Shown piece by piece: positions 50,053 to 58,094 of a stretch of DNA of 64,000 bases. The stretch lies in assembly GCF_000011065.1 (NCBI RefSeq), contig NC_004663.1, forward strand, positions 1,798,001 to 1,862,000, given 5' to 3'. Every line of letters begins with the position of its first letter. Within the stretch, counting starts at the first letter, position 1. The notes under the pieces were generated by a model. That model did no database searches. It saw only the letters and a list, made by a program, of their open reading frames with translations, and was not told the DNA's origin. This DNA is from Bacteroides thetaiotaomicron VPI-5482 (lineage in GTDB: Bacteria; Bacteroidota; Bacteroidia; Bacteroidales; Bacteroidaceae). Made by a program: the position numbers and the translations under genes.

Positions 50053-50328
50053 ATGACTAAAGCAGATATTGTAAACGAGATTACAAAGAAAACCGGTATT
50101 GATAAGACAACAGTTCTTACAACAGTTGAAGCATTTATGGAAGCTGTTAAAGACTCATTGTCTAACGATGAGAATGTATACCTTCGCGGGTTTGGTAGCT
50201 TCGTAGTTAAGAAAAGAGCTCAAAAGACAGCTCGTAATATTTCTAAGAATACTACTATCATCATTCCAGAGCACAACATTCCGGCCTTCAAACCGGCTAA
50301 GACATTTACAATTTCAGTAAAGAAATAA
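50053..50328 (+). CDS. hup: HU-family DNA-binding protein
   Basis: A 91-residue HU: helices 1 and 2 (MTKADIVNEITKKTGIDKTT, VEAFMEAVKDSLS), the conserved strand VYLRGFGSFVVKKR, and the DNA-wrapping arm tip IIPEHNIPAFKPAK (Asn-Ile-Pro in place of the usual Pro-x-x). It compacts and bends DNA as a dimer. It is divergent from mutY and followed by a tiny basic-protein gene and RNase G. Confidence 0.95.
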   Translation: MTKADIVNEITKKTGIDKTTVLTTVEAFMEAVKDSLSNDENVYLRGFGSFVVKKRAQKTARNISKNTTIIIPEHNIPAFKPAKTFTISVKK

Positions 50329-50362
50329 TAAACAAGAGTATTAACCCATAAAATGTGAAGCT

Positions 50363-50455
50363 ATGCCAAGCGGAAAAAAGAAAAAAAGACATAAAATGTC
50401 TACGCACAAGCGTAAAAAAAGACTAAGAAAGAACAGACATAAAAGCAAAAAATAA
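50363..50455 (+). CDS. Tiny Lys/Arg-rich protein, AURKAIP1/COX24 (mS38-like) type
   Basis: A 30-residue ORF, MPSGKKKKRHKMSTHKRKKR with a lysine/arginine tail ending KSKK. More than half of the residues are Lys or Arg. The K-R-H-K-x-x-x-H-K-R-K-K-R pattern is that of the AURKAIP1/COX24 family, whose mitochondrial member mS38 is a ribosomal protein. I recall short bacterial homologues in Bacteroidetes. It starts 35 bases after the HU stop and is likely co-transcribed with it. Association with the ribosome is inference. Confidence 0.7.
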   Translation: MPSGKKKKRHKMSTHKRKKRLRKNRHKSKK

Positions 50456-50610
50456 TTTTTAAGTCTGATCAAACAGAATAAAGAACAAACTTGCGAAGCT
50501 ACATGTCTTTCAAGTTTGTTCTTTGTTTAAGTAGCTAACCCTAAATGAACATTTTGTCAAAAAAGTTGTTCATATAAATGAGATTCAATCAATAATAAGA
50601 AAGCAAAACA

Positions 50611-52185
50611 GTGACAAGTGAAATTGTAATAGACGTACAGCCCAAAGAGGTCTCCATCGCCCTTCTCGAAGACAAGAGTCTGGTGGAACTTCAAAGCGAA
50701 GGAAGAAACATTTCTTTCTCAGTGGGCAATATGTATTTGGGACGTATCAAGAAATTGATGCCCGGACTGAATGCATGCTTTGTAGACGTCGGTTACGAGA
50801 AAGACGCTTTTCTTCATTATCTTGACCTGGGTCCTCAATTTAACTCACTCGAAAAGTTTGTAAAGCAGACTTTAAGCGACAAAAAGAAGCTGAACTCCAT
50901 CAGTAAAGCAACCCTACTTCCTGACCTGGACAAGGATGGCACAGTGGCCAATACATTAAAGGTCGGACAAGAAGTGGTGGTGCAAATCGTTAAGGAGCCT
51001 ATCTCTACCAAGGGACCGCGACTGACGTCCGAAATTTCGTTTGCCGGACGCTATCTGGTACTGATCCCTTTTAATGATAAGGTTTCCGTTTCGCAAAAGA
51101 TTAAATCGAGCGAAGAACGTGCCCGCCTGAAACAACTGTTGATGAGCATCAAACCGAAAAACTTCGGTGTGATTGTCCGCACAGTGGCCGAAGGCAAACG
51201 CGTGGCCGAACTCGACGGAGAGCTTAAAGTCCTGATCAAGCATTGGGAAGATGCAATGGCGAAAGTACAGAAAGCCACCAAGTATCCGACGTTGATTTAT
51301 GAAGAGACCAGCCGCGCCGTAGGTTTGTTGCGCGACCTCTTCAACCCTTCTTTTGAGAATATTCACGTCAACGACGAGGCTGTGTACAATGAAATCAAAG
51401 ACTACGTGACACTGATCGCACCCGACCGGGCAAACATCGTGAAACTGTACAAAGGCCAGCTTCCCATTTACGACAATTTCGGTATCACCAAGCAGATTAA
51501 ATCATCGTTTGGTAAAACAGTCTCTTACAAGAGTGGTGCCTATCTGATTATTGAGCACACTGAGGCGCTTCACGTAGTAGACGTGAACAGCGGTAACCGC
51601 ACCAAGAATGCCAACGGGCAGGAAGGTAACGCACTCGAAGTAAATCTGGGAGCCGCCGACGAACTGGCTCGCCAACTGCGATTAAGAGATATGGGTGGTA
51701 TCATCGTCGTGGACTTCATCGATATGAATGAAGCCGAAAACCGTCAGAAGCTTTATGAACGAATGTGTGCCAACATGCAGAAAGACAGGGCACGGCATAA
51801 TATTCTGCCGCTCAGCAAATTCGGGCTGATGCAGATTACACGCCAACGCGTGCGTCCGGCAATGGACGTCAACACGACCGAAATCTGCCCTACCTGCTTC
51901 GGAAAAGGTACTATCAAATCGTCCATTCTCTTTACGGACACTTTAGAGAGTAAAATTGATTATCTGGTCAACAAACTGAAGGTAAAGAAATTCTCGTTAC
52001 ACGTCCATCCGTATGTCGCCGCCTTCATCAATCAGGGACTCGTTTCCCTCAGACGGAAGTGGCAGATGAAATACGGATTCGGTATCAAGATCATTCCAAG
52101 TCAGAAACTCGCTTTCCTGCAATATGTGTTCTACGATACACATGGAGAGGAAATCGATATGAAGGAGGAAATCGAGATTAAATAA
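50611..52185 (+). CDS. rng: Ribonuclease G/E family endoribonuclease
   Basis: A 524-residue protein starting at GTG (50611). It has an S1-type RNA-binding segment (NMYLGRIKKLMPGLNACFVD, YEKDAFLHYLDLGP), an RNase H-like catalytic core with the metal-binding Asp in GGIIVVDFIDMNEAENR, and the Zn-link CPTCFGKG near residue 430 that holds tetramers together. There is no long C-terminal scaffold as in RNase E, so this is RNase G-like. It processes rRNA precursors and mRNA. The upstream 155 bases hold no clear consensus promoter. Confidence 0.93.
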   Translation: MTSEIVIDVQPKEVSIALLEDKSLVELQSEGRNISFSVGNMYLGRIKKLMPGLNACFVDVGYEKDAFLHYLDLGPQFNSLEKFVKQTLSDKKKLNSISKATLLPDLDKDGTVANTLKVGQEVVVQIVKEPISTKGPRLTSEISFAGRYLVLIPFNDKVSVSQKIKSSEERARLKQLLMSIKPKNFGVIVRTVAEGKRVAELDGELKVLIKHWEDAMAKVQKATKYPTLIYEETSRAVGLLRDLFNPSFENIHVNDEAVYNEIKDYVTLIAPDRANIVKLYKGQLPIYDNFGITKQIKSSFGKTVSYKSGAYLIIEHTEALHVVDVNSGNRTKNANGQEGNALEVNLGAADELARQLRLRDMGGIIVVDFIDMNEAENRQKLYERMCANMQKDRARHNILPLSKFGLMQITRQRVRPAMDVNTTEICPTCFGKGTIKSSILFTDTLESKIDYLVNKLKVKKFSLHVHPYVAAFINQGLVSLRRKWQMKYGFGIKIIPSQKLAFLQYVFYDTHGEEIDMKEEIEIK

Positions 52186-52188
52186 CAG

Positions 52189-52222
52189 AAAAGGCGGCCC
52201 ATTCAGTATGAGTCGCCTTTTT
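52189..52222 (+). terminator. Terminator of rng
   Basis: AAGGCG (52191-52196) pairs with CGCCTT (52214-52219) and is followed by TTT and further T-rich sequence. It lies a few bases after the rng stop codon. Confidence 0.75.
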
Positions 52223-52226
52223 GTAT

Positions 52227-52263
52227 AAAAGAGGATGTCCGTGGGAAAAAGGGAGACATCCTC
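52227..52263 (-). terminator. Distal terminator of surface module A (minus strand)
   Basis: On the minus strand GAGGATGTC (52263-52255) pairs with GACATCCTC (52239-52231), followed by TTTT. It ends the long 3' region of the ompA gene and faces the rng terminator. Confidence 0.75.
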
Positions 52264-52512
52264 CAACAGGAAATAGGTAAGAGAAAGGAGTACTTTCGCA
52301 AGCACCACCTTTCCAACTATTCCCCAATGTAATCTTCACATTTAAGTGAAGAAAGGGTTATTATTGCAGAAGTACGGACTTTCACAAGTACGGACCTCTT
52401 AAGATTCTCAGAGAGAACACCTTATATAAATGATATATATAAAGAAGTGGGGAAAACTCTCTCATGAGAAATAGGGAAATTTTAAATTCTTAATAGCCTT
52501 TGTGTGCCATAT
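52264..52512 (-). other. Structured 3' region of ompA A, conserved in module B
   Basis: About 250 untranslated bases separate the ompA stop from its terminator. Elements shared with the region after the second ompA (58336-58576) include a CTTCAC-N6-GTGAAG hairpin, the word ACTTTCACAAG, and a distal pair of ATGAGA-type inverted sequences. No ORF is credible. Conservation of order, in regions that do not code, suggests selection on the RNA. Confidence 0.5.
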
Positions 52513-53604
52513 TTACTCAGCAATACAGATACTTACCCGATTTTCTTCAGGAGTATTATATGGCTGAACAGTATCACCTTTATAAGCAACTGTAATTCTA
52601 TCGGCAGCAATACCTTTTGCTTTCAAAGCTTCCACTACATTATTCGCACGTTTTTCCGATAATTTGCTGTTGATTCTGGCATTACCAGTTCCTTTGTCTG
52701 CATATCCTGTCACGCTCACTTTAGCAGTAGCATTCTTCTCTAAATATTCTACTAGAGAAGCAATCTTGGCTTGCTGATCGTCCTGAATCTTTGCAGAGTT
52801 TATGGCAAAGAAAATATTCTGCTTCAACGGTTCAATCACCACTTCCTTTTTGGGTTGCGGTTGTTCTACTACAGGAGCCGGTTTGGGTTGTTCCGTCACT
52901 ACCGGTTCCGGTTCGTAATAGACCGGAGCGGTTTTAGTGTAGCTTTTACCCAGTCTGATACTTACACCGACAAGGGCATTCAGTTGCCAGTCACAGTTAC
53001 CGGCCTTCTTGGAGTTGAACTTATCAGACAAGGCGTTGGCATTCGCTTCGATGTTAATAGACAAGCGGTCATTCAAACGAAGGTCGCAACCAAGACCGAA
53101 ACGTCCGGCAACGAGAAACTTACCTTCCTGCCAGAGATATTCCATCTCATAAGTACGGGTATCGAGCGCATTTGCTTCATCGTTGTCAAAACCACGGTTC
53201 AGCCCTGCTCCGGCAAAAAGATAGCCATTGAACACACGCTTCGGATTGAAACCACAGAACAAAGTACTGAGATCCGCCATGATGTCTACATTTCCTTGCA
53301 GATATTTATATTGGTAGGTCTGTTGCGGATTCACCCATCCCCCCTTTGCCTGCCAGCCACTTACACCAACACGTGCGCCGAATGCGGGAGCAAACTTATA
53401 ACCGACATTAAGAGCTGCTGCCGGAGAAATAAGATCAGTGAATTTTGCTTCACCTACGGTATGGGCTGCTCCTATTTGTGCTTGAATGAACCAATGAGGT
53501 TTGAAAGAAATCTTTTCAGGTTCCTTGATACGCTGTTCCTGGGCGGAAATTGGCAATACACTGATAGCCATTATACCTATCAACAGTTTTCTTCTAATGC
53601 TCAT
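52513..53604 (-). CDS. OmpA-family outer-membrane protein (module A)
   Basis: A 363-residue protein: signal peptide (LLIGIMAISVLPISAQ), an eight-stranded barrel-like region (about 30-215), a Pro/Glu linker (about 222-256, PVVEQPQPKKEVVIEPLKQN) and a C-terminal OmpA peptidoglycan-binding domain (SVTGYADKGTGNARINSKLS, RANNVVEALKAKGI). It anchors the outer membrane to the wall. It follows the 945-residue lipoprotein gene after 78 bases that contain a strong hairpin. It is a near-duplicate of the protein at 58577-59671, and 237 bp of DNA in the middle are identical but for one base. Confidence 0.93.
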   Translation of the reverse strand: MSIRRKLLIGIMAISVLPISAQEQRIKEPEKISFKPHWFIQAQIGAAHTVGEAKFTDLISPAAALNVGYKFAPAFGARVGVSGWQAKGGWVNPQQTYQYKYLQGNVDIMADLSTLFCGFNPKRVFNGYLFAGAGLNRGFDNDEANALDTRTYEMEYLWQEGKFLVAGRFGLGCDLRLNDRLSINIEANANALSDKFNSKKAGNCDWQLNALVGVSIRLGKSYTKTAPVYYEPEPVVTEQPKPAPVVEQPQPKKEVVIEPLKQNIFFAINSAKIQDDQQAKIASLVEYLEKNATAKVSVTGYADKGTGNARINSKLSEKRANNVVEALKAKGIAADRITVAYKGDTVQPYNTPEENRVSICIAE

Positions 53605-53629
53605 AATTGATTAATTTACATTAAACATA

Positions 53630-53657
53630 AAGCGCCTCTCATTAGAGAGAAGCGCTT
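53630..53657 (-). terminator. Intercistronic hairpin between giant lipoprotein A and ompA A
   Basis: AAGCGC-CTCTC pairs with GAGAG-AA-GCGCTT across a four-base loop, with two unpaired bases. On the minus strand it is followed by TTATGTTT, not a strong T-tract. It probably reduces read-through or protects the upstream mRNA end. Confidence 0.5.
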
Positions 53658-53681
53658 CATTATATTTAAGTTCAAAAAGAA

Positions 53682-56519
53682 TTAGTTACCTAATGTCTTT
53701 TCAACCGGGATAATCACATAAGACTTAACTGTACCCCACTTGTAAGTGACAGTAACAGGTAATCTCAAGTTGAATGCACCGACAGCGTTACCATTGTTTG
53801 TATATGTAACGGTACCATAAGTATCCTTAGCAGGAGCTGCAGGAATAGGATTAACCGTAGTACCAGTTTGAGTAATTACCAGTTGTGAAGTAACCTCAGA
53901 CAACTTCTTAGAATTGATATCGTTACCATTCAAGTCAGTAGTAATATTAGGTATATCAACTGTAATTAGCTCGATTCCATAATAACCGAAGTAGTTAGCT
54001 TTTACTGTTGTGCTGAATGCTTGGTTTCTCCAATCAGAGAAGCTCAACAGGTCGAGCATATTAACTGTAGAACCATTATCAACAGCATCTTGGAACTTAC
54101 CTTCACCGGCAATTACATCAATCGGACGCAAGAAGTAAGCCATATATTCACCGTTAGTGATAGGCAACTCTAATGCACATTCACCGGTAGTTGCTTTAAT
54201 GTTAATCCAAGCATAGAATCCGGCAGATGGAACTGAGTTGTGACTTGCAATATTCAACAGGTCTTTTGCAAAGTCTGTATTTTGATAAGTGACTACACCA
54301 TCAGCATCAATCACTGCTACATTTTGAGTCGCAGCACCGGCAGTAGCTTTCAATGTCAAGCCATCATCACTAACTGATAATGTATATTCAGTACCGCTCA
54401 AACCTTTCTCTTTACGATTTACGTTCTTAGATGCAAAAATATACTTGTAAGCAGTAGCACCTGTGATAATAGGTTTGTTTCCTTCAAATGTGTTATCCAA
54501 GTCAACTGCAAATGCACAGTCATCAGTCAGAGTACCCGGAACAACTACATTCAGACGAACGTAAGTCTTATTAGCATCCCAGTATTCAGCGATCTTGTTA
54601 GAAGCAGGAATTGTAACAGCGGCAATTGCATTAACCTTAGTAGACAATGTGATAGTTACATCGCTGTAAGAATCTTCATAACCAGCTTTCGGTTTGTAAG
54701 TTACAACAGCCTTCAATGAGCCAACATCAGAAGTCTTCGCCAAAGCTAACTTCATATCGGCCTGAGAAATAGTCCACTTCAACAAGTCAGTTTGTGTAAC
54801 TTCTCCAGCATCGGCAACCTCAGTAACCACACCATCGCCGGTATACAACGGATTGGCAGCTTCATAGATAGTCTTGAACATCTTATAGTCCATACCCAAC
54901 TTGTTATAAACCTTCACATTCATTTGTTCAACTGTCAATGCGAATACTTTATCATCACATTGGTTAGTGAATGGATCAAATGTGAACGGAGCGTCAATAG
55001 CAGGAGCCTTATCTTTAGTGATCATCACTTTAATCCAACCTGTGCTGACCACTTTATTATTAGCTTTCGTATCCAACAGCTGAACACGTACCAATGGCTG
55101 ACGACCTACGGCAGCATACGGAGTAGCTGTTTCATTAAACAATTTCGGATACAAAACCGAACCTGTCAATCTAGCGAAATCACTTTGGTTAGTCTGATTA
55201 GTACCATCAATATAAGCACACAAATGGAAATCATACTTCAAGCCTAATTTTGCCAGTTCCGCAGCAGACATAGTCAAATCTGTTTTATTAGCAGCCACGT
55301 CATCATAACAAGTGATAACTTTGTCAGCAAGATCGATACCGGTAGTTGAGTTATAAGCAACTTCATAGTCTGCGTCAGCCTTGATAGCATCATCTGCCTT
55401 ACCAGAGGTTGTTCCATACAAGTGATGTTGTGCAGCAGCTGCAGCTTTTTTAGCCTTGTCACCCAAAATCACGTTTTCATAATCTGTTGCGTAGATAGCT
55501 CTATACTCATCAGTAATTGTATTACCAGCTTCTGTTTCTACACGGATAGCCAAAACAGTAATCTTAGAACTTGAGATAGCTTCAATCAACTCAGTAGTAG
55601 CCTTGAAGTAAACAGTCAAAACACCGTCTTTTACTTCATAGCTTTCAACTTCCGGATTAGAAGCAGCTGCTCTAGTTTTATTAATATACTCTTTATCTGC
55701 AGAAAGTACAGTGATCTTCTTAATCTGTTCTTTAGTTGCACTTGACGGATTCAGATAATAAGTACCCGCAATAACCGGACGAACATAAGAATTTGTAGTA
55801 GCTTTTTCCCATACTTCACCAGTAGCAGTAGCCGGATTACAGCTAGTGGTTTCACCCCAAGCTTTGTAAACGACTTTCAAAGCCTTCATTGAAGGAACGC
55901 CTCCCAGATAAGCATCCGGTTCGAAGCCAAAGCTTGTAATAGGCAACACATCACAGATCATCAAATTAACAGGTTCTGCATTACCATATTTAATAGCCCA
56001 GCCATAAGTTACGCCATCTGTAGTCATTTCTGTGATAGTCAGCGTACCTTGCTTAGGTATTGTAACCCCGGTAGCAACACCGTCATATTTTACAACGCCA
56101 TCTTCACCAACAGTCAATTTGGTAGCATCAAACTTGGTATCAGTGTCAGTATCTGTAAAAGTAATAGTCTTAGTCTGTTTATTACCTTTGTCATCGGTCA
56201 AAGTAATAGTAGCTTTATTACCATCCTGAGATACATCCAAAGTGTACGTAGTATTCGTATCGTTATCAGGGATCGTATAAGTAGTAGGAGTCCCCGATTG
56301 ATCTGTTACTGTCAATACACCATTAGCAAAGGATACCGATTTCACATAAGCCAATGCTCCGAACTTGGTATTCAAGTCAGCTAATGTTTTTTCGACTGCA
56401 TCCACACGTTCGCTCAGACCATTGATGTCGTCATCGTAGTCTTTACAAGATGTAAATGTGCCCGTCGAAGACGCTAATAACGCTCCAAACAGGACTGCAT
56501 TTAAAAACTTTTTGTTCAT
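53682..56519 (-). CDS. Giant surface lipoprotein of phase-variable module A
   Basis: A 945-residue protein with a lipoprotein signal (FGALLASSTGTFTSC) followed by KDYDDDINGLSERVDAVEKT: an acidic surface-export signal and a short coiled coil. The rest is rich in Thr, Asp, Val and Lys beta-sandwich-like sequence with few Cys, as in surface-layer or adhesin proteins. No enzyme motif is seen. The paralogue at 60305-63475 shares the signal region, the INYHLNPSSA/GTYYLNPSSA and AYFLRPIDV segments and the C-terminal PVTVTYKWGTVKS pattern. I suspect S-layer-like or fibre-forming function together with OmpA, but this is inference. Its promoter appears to be on an invertible segment in the OFF orientation. 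Confidence 0.8.
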   Translation of the reverse strand: MNKKFLNAVLFGALLASSTGTFTSCKDYDDDINGLSERVDAVEKTLADLNTKFGALAYVKSVSFANGVLTVTDQSGTPTTYTIPDNDTNTTYTLDVSQDGNKATITLTDDKGNKQTKTITFTDTDTDTKFDATKLTVGEDGVVKYDGVATGVTIPKQGTLTITEMTTDGVTYGWAIKYGNAEPVNLMICDVLPITSFGFEPDAYLGGVPSMKALKVVYKAWGETTSCNPATATGEVWEKATTNSYVRPVIAGTYYLNPSSATKEQIKKITVLSADKEYINKTRAAASNPEVESYEVKDGVLTVYFKATTELIEAISSSKITVLAIRVETEAGNTITDEYRAIYATDYENVILGDKAKKAAAAAQHHLYGTTSGKADDAIKADADYEVAYNSTTGIDLADKVITCYDDVAANKTDLTMSAAELAKLGLKYDFHLCAYIDGTNQTNQSDFARLTGSVLYPKLFNETATPYAAVGRQPLVRVQLLDTKANNKVVSTGWIKVMITKDKAPAIDAPFTFDPFTNQCDDKVFALTVEQMNVKVYNKLGMDYKMFKTIYEAANPLYTGDGVVTEVADAGEVTQTDLLKWTISQADMKLALAKTSDVGSLKAVVTYKPKAGYEDSYSDVTITLSTKVNAIAAVTIPASNKIAEYWDANKTYVRLNVVVPGTLTDDCAFAVDLDNTFEGNKPIITGATAYKYIFASKNVNRKEKGLSGTEYTLSVSDDGLTLKATAGAATQNVAVIDADGVVTYQNTDFAKDLLNIASHNSVPSAGFYAWINIKATTGECALELPITNGEYMAYFLRPIDVIAGEGKFQDAVDNGSTVNMLDLLSFSDWRNQAFSTTVKANYFGYYGIELITVDIPNITTDLNGNDINSKKLSEVTSQLVITQTGTTVNPIPAAPAKDTYGTVTYTNNGNAVGAFNLRLPVTVTYKWGTVKSYVIIPVEKTLGN

Positions 56520-56578
56520 AATAAAAAAACTTTTAATTTATAAATTAAATAATAAAAATATAATCTCTCGATGTCGAT

Positions 56579-56608
56579 TCAATAATCCCATGTGTTGTCC
56601 CCATTCAT
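56579..56608 (-). CDS. Possible leader peptide MNGDNTWDY in the 5' UTR of module A
   Basis: A nine-codon ORF ends 59 bases upstream of the giant lipoprotein ATG. It is preceded, with a ten-base gap, by a perfect Shine-Dalgarno sequence (56619-56627). The first six codons and the whole approach are conserved in module B, where the ORF is shortened to MNGDNT. It could regulate translation of the main gene, or the conservation may reflect only recent duplication. Confidence 0.4.
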   Translation of the reverse strand: MNGDNTWDY

Positions 56609-56618
56609 TTTTAGTGTA

Positions 56619-56627
56619 ACCTCCTTT
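56619..56627 (-). promoter_or_regulatory. Perfect extended Shine-Dalgarno sequence AAAGGAGGT (module A leader)
   Basis: On the minus strand AAAGGAGGT is fully complementary to the usual 3' end of 16S rRNA. Bacteroidetes genes normally lack such sites because their ribosomes hide the anti-SD. It stands before a mini-ORF and not before the main start codon. Confidence 0.6.
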
Positions 56628-56694
56628 TCTTTTTTTGTTTTACCTGTGTCCATGCTCCATAGAGGATGAACAAGAAACTTACTCCCAATACTTT

Positions 56695-56723
56695 TTGCCC
56701 GTTACTTCATAGGTAACGGGCAA
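56695..56723. repeat. Left inverted repeat of invertible segment A
   Basis: The core GTTACTTCATAGGTAAC (56701-56717) is itself an imperfect palindrome: GTTAC/GTAAC around a seven-base asymmetric centre. Flanking TTGCCC/GGGCAA extends the stem to 11 bp. It is the exact reverse complement of the core at 56985-57001. Confidence 0.85.
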
Positions 56724-57001
56724 ACCTTTGTCCTGGCTCTCATGAAGCCTTCTTTATGAAAAACTGTATGATTTAGTAATGAAACTTATTTACCCCTGCT
56801 TCAAAGAGGAGGCAGAGGGGAGGGAAATCTTTGAATATAATTAGAAGGTTATAAAGGTCTAATAAAAAGAAATCCGCCGTTTTATCGTGTTATTTCTCTT
56901 TTTTTAGTAGTTTATCAGAAAAAATATCTTTTTTGTTTGCATGTTTTCCAAAATATCTCCATCTTTGCAACGCTGTTTAGCTCCGTTACCTATGAAGTAA
57001 C
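56701..57001. other. Putative invertible promoter segment A (OFF orientation)
   Basis: A 301-bp segment bounded by perfect inverted repeats with core CTATGAA, directly next to a tyrosine recombinase gene (stop at 57012). It holds a promoter at 56936-56967 reading rightward, away from the giant lipoprotein gene. I find no TAnnTTTG box facing that gene inside the segment or in its 5' UTR. Inversion would turn the promoter toward the gene. The layout matches the Tsr-type promoter inversions known for Bacteroides surface proteins. Confidence 0.8.
56936..56967 (+). promoter_or_regulatory. Promoter inside invertible segment A, pointing away from module A
   Basis: TTTG (56936-56939), a 20-base spacer and CATCTTTG (56960-56967), one base off TAnnTTTG. 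It ends 17 bases inside the right inverted repeat. As placed it would transcribe antisense into the recombinase gene. The same sequence is found in segment B. Confidence 0.7.
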
Positions 57002-57003
57002 AG
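56983..57003. repeat. Right inverted repeat of invertible segment A
   Basis: The core GTTACCTATGAAGTAAC lies at 56985-57001. Including the CC before it, 19 bp are the reverse complement of the left site. It ends ten bases before the recombinase stop codon. Confidence 0.85.
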
Positions 57004-57011
57004 GCTTAAAT

Positions 57012-57950
57012 TCAACACATTGCTATTGGAATTGAGCGCTTTATAAAATCCACCACCTTTTTATTGGCTTCATCTATTTTCTTATTCCGAAAAGGTTTGA
57101 GATACGTCTCGGTCACTGTGATCGAAGAGTGTCCCATAGCTTCAGAAATAACGCCCGGGTGAATTTCACAATAGTAAGCTGTCGTTGCCCATGTATGGCG
57201 GGCAGTATACGAACTAAGTTTATCCCCCAGTCCTAACATTTCACCTAGCAACATCAGTTGTCTATTGAAATTGCGGAGTGCCAACTGGTATTCATGATAA
57301 GCCTCCTTCGTCCCTTCCCGACTATTTAATAACGGAAATAAATAAGGAGATGACGTATCACGATTCATATACCTCTTTAATATAGCCATCGCTTCCGGAG
57401 TCAAAGTCACTGACAAAGGGCGCCCGGTCTTCCGCCTGCGGTAAGTAATCACATTGTCGTGCAAATCACTTTTACGCAAATAAGCAAGATCGACAAAAGG
57501 CAGACCACGAAGCAGAAACATCAAAACGAACAATTCCTGCGTACGACGCATGTCAGATGTCACAGCGGACGACTGCGGCAATTTGGTGAATACTTTCTGT
57601 ATGTCTTCGGTATCCAATGCACGCTTACGGTCCGCACGGGTGCCGGTATATACAGAACGAAACAAATGCGGTACATAAACAGCCCCACGACAATCTACCG
57701 CACGATTATAGACCGCACGAAATGTGCGTAAATAGGTGGAAACAGTGTTCCAGCTACATCCCCGGCCACGAAGGTGAATCTCGAAGCCTTTTATCCACTC
57801 TGGGGTTACTTCATTGAACGTAAAATCCCCTTTCCCACGATAAGCAATGATGGCATTGAGACTGCTACGATAAACGTGCGCAGTACCAAAGTTTCCCCCC
57901 ATCTGTAGTCCCTTGGCTACTTGCTTCATAAATGCTACTACTTTTAACAT
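57012..57950 (-). CDS. Tyrosine site-specific recombinase (Tsr-type DNA invertase)
   Basis: A 312-residue recombinase when started at the ATG at 57948-57950. The 24 codons upstream in frame are not protein-like for this family. A SAM-like core-binding domain (about 1-110, ending RGRGCSWNTVSTYLRTFRAV) is followed by the catalytic domain with Arg in LLRGLPFVDLAYLRKSD, the Lys region RRRKTGRPLSVTL, HxxR-like TARHTWATTAY, GHSSITVTE and the nucleophile Tyr in TETYLKPF. Its place directly beside segment A makes promoter inversion the likely job. It may act on segment B too. Confidence 0.9.
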   Translation of the reverse strand: MLKVVAFMKQVAKGLQMGGNFGTAHVYRSSLNAIIAYRGKGDFTFNEVTPEWIKGFEIHLRGRGCSWNTVSTYLRTFRAVYNRAVDCRGAVYVPHLFRSVYTGTRADRKRALDTEDIQKVFTKLPQSSAVTSDMRRTQELFVLMFLLRGLPFVDLAYLRKSDLHDNVITYRRRKTGRPLSVTLTPEAMAILKRYMNRDTSSPYLFPLLNSREGTKEAYHEYQLALRNFNRQLMLLGEMLGLGDKLSSYTARHTWATTAYYCEIHPGVISEAMGHSSITVTETYLKPFRNKKIDEANKKVVDFIKRSIPIAMC

Positions 57951-58094
57951 TTTAATCACTATTAAATAAATTACGCGATAAATATAAGAGTATTTTCGTA
58001 ACCGAAGCCACCCAATACACATATATTCATTGATTTTAGAGCTGTATGGACAGTATGTTAATCAATGTTCGATCTGTATAATAACAAAAAGAAG

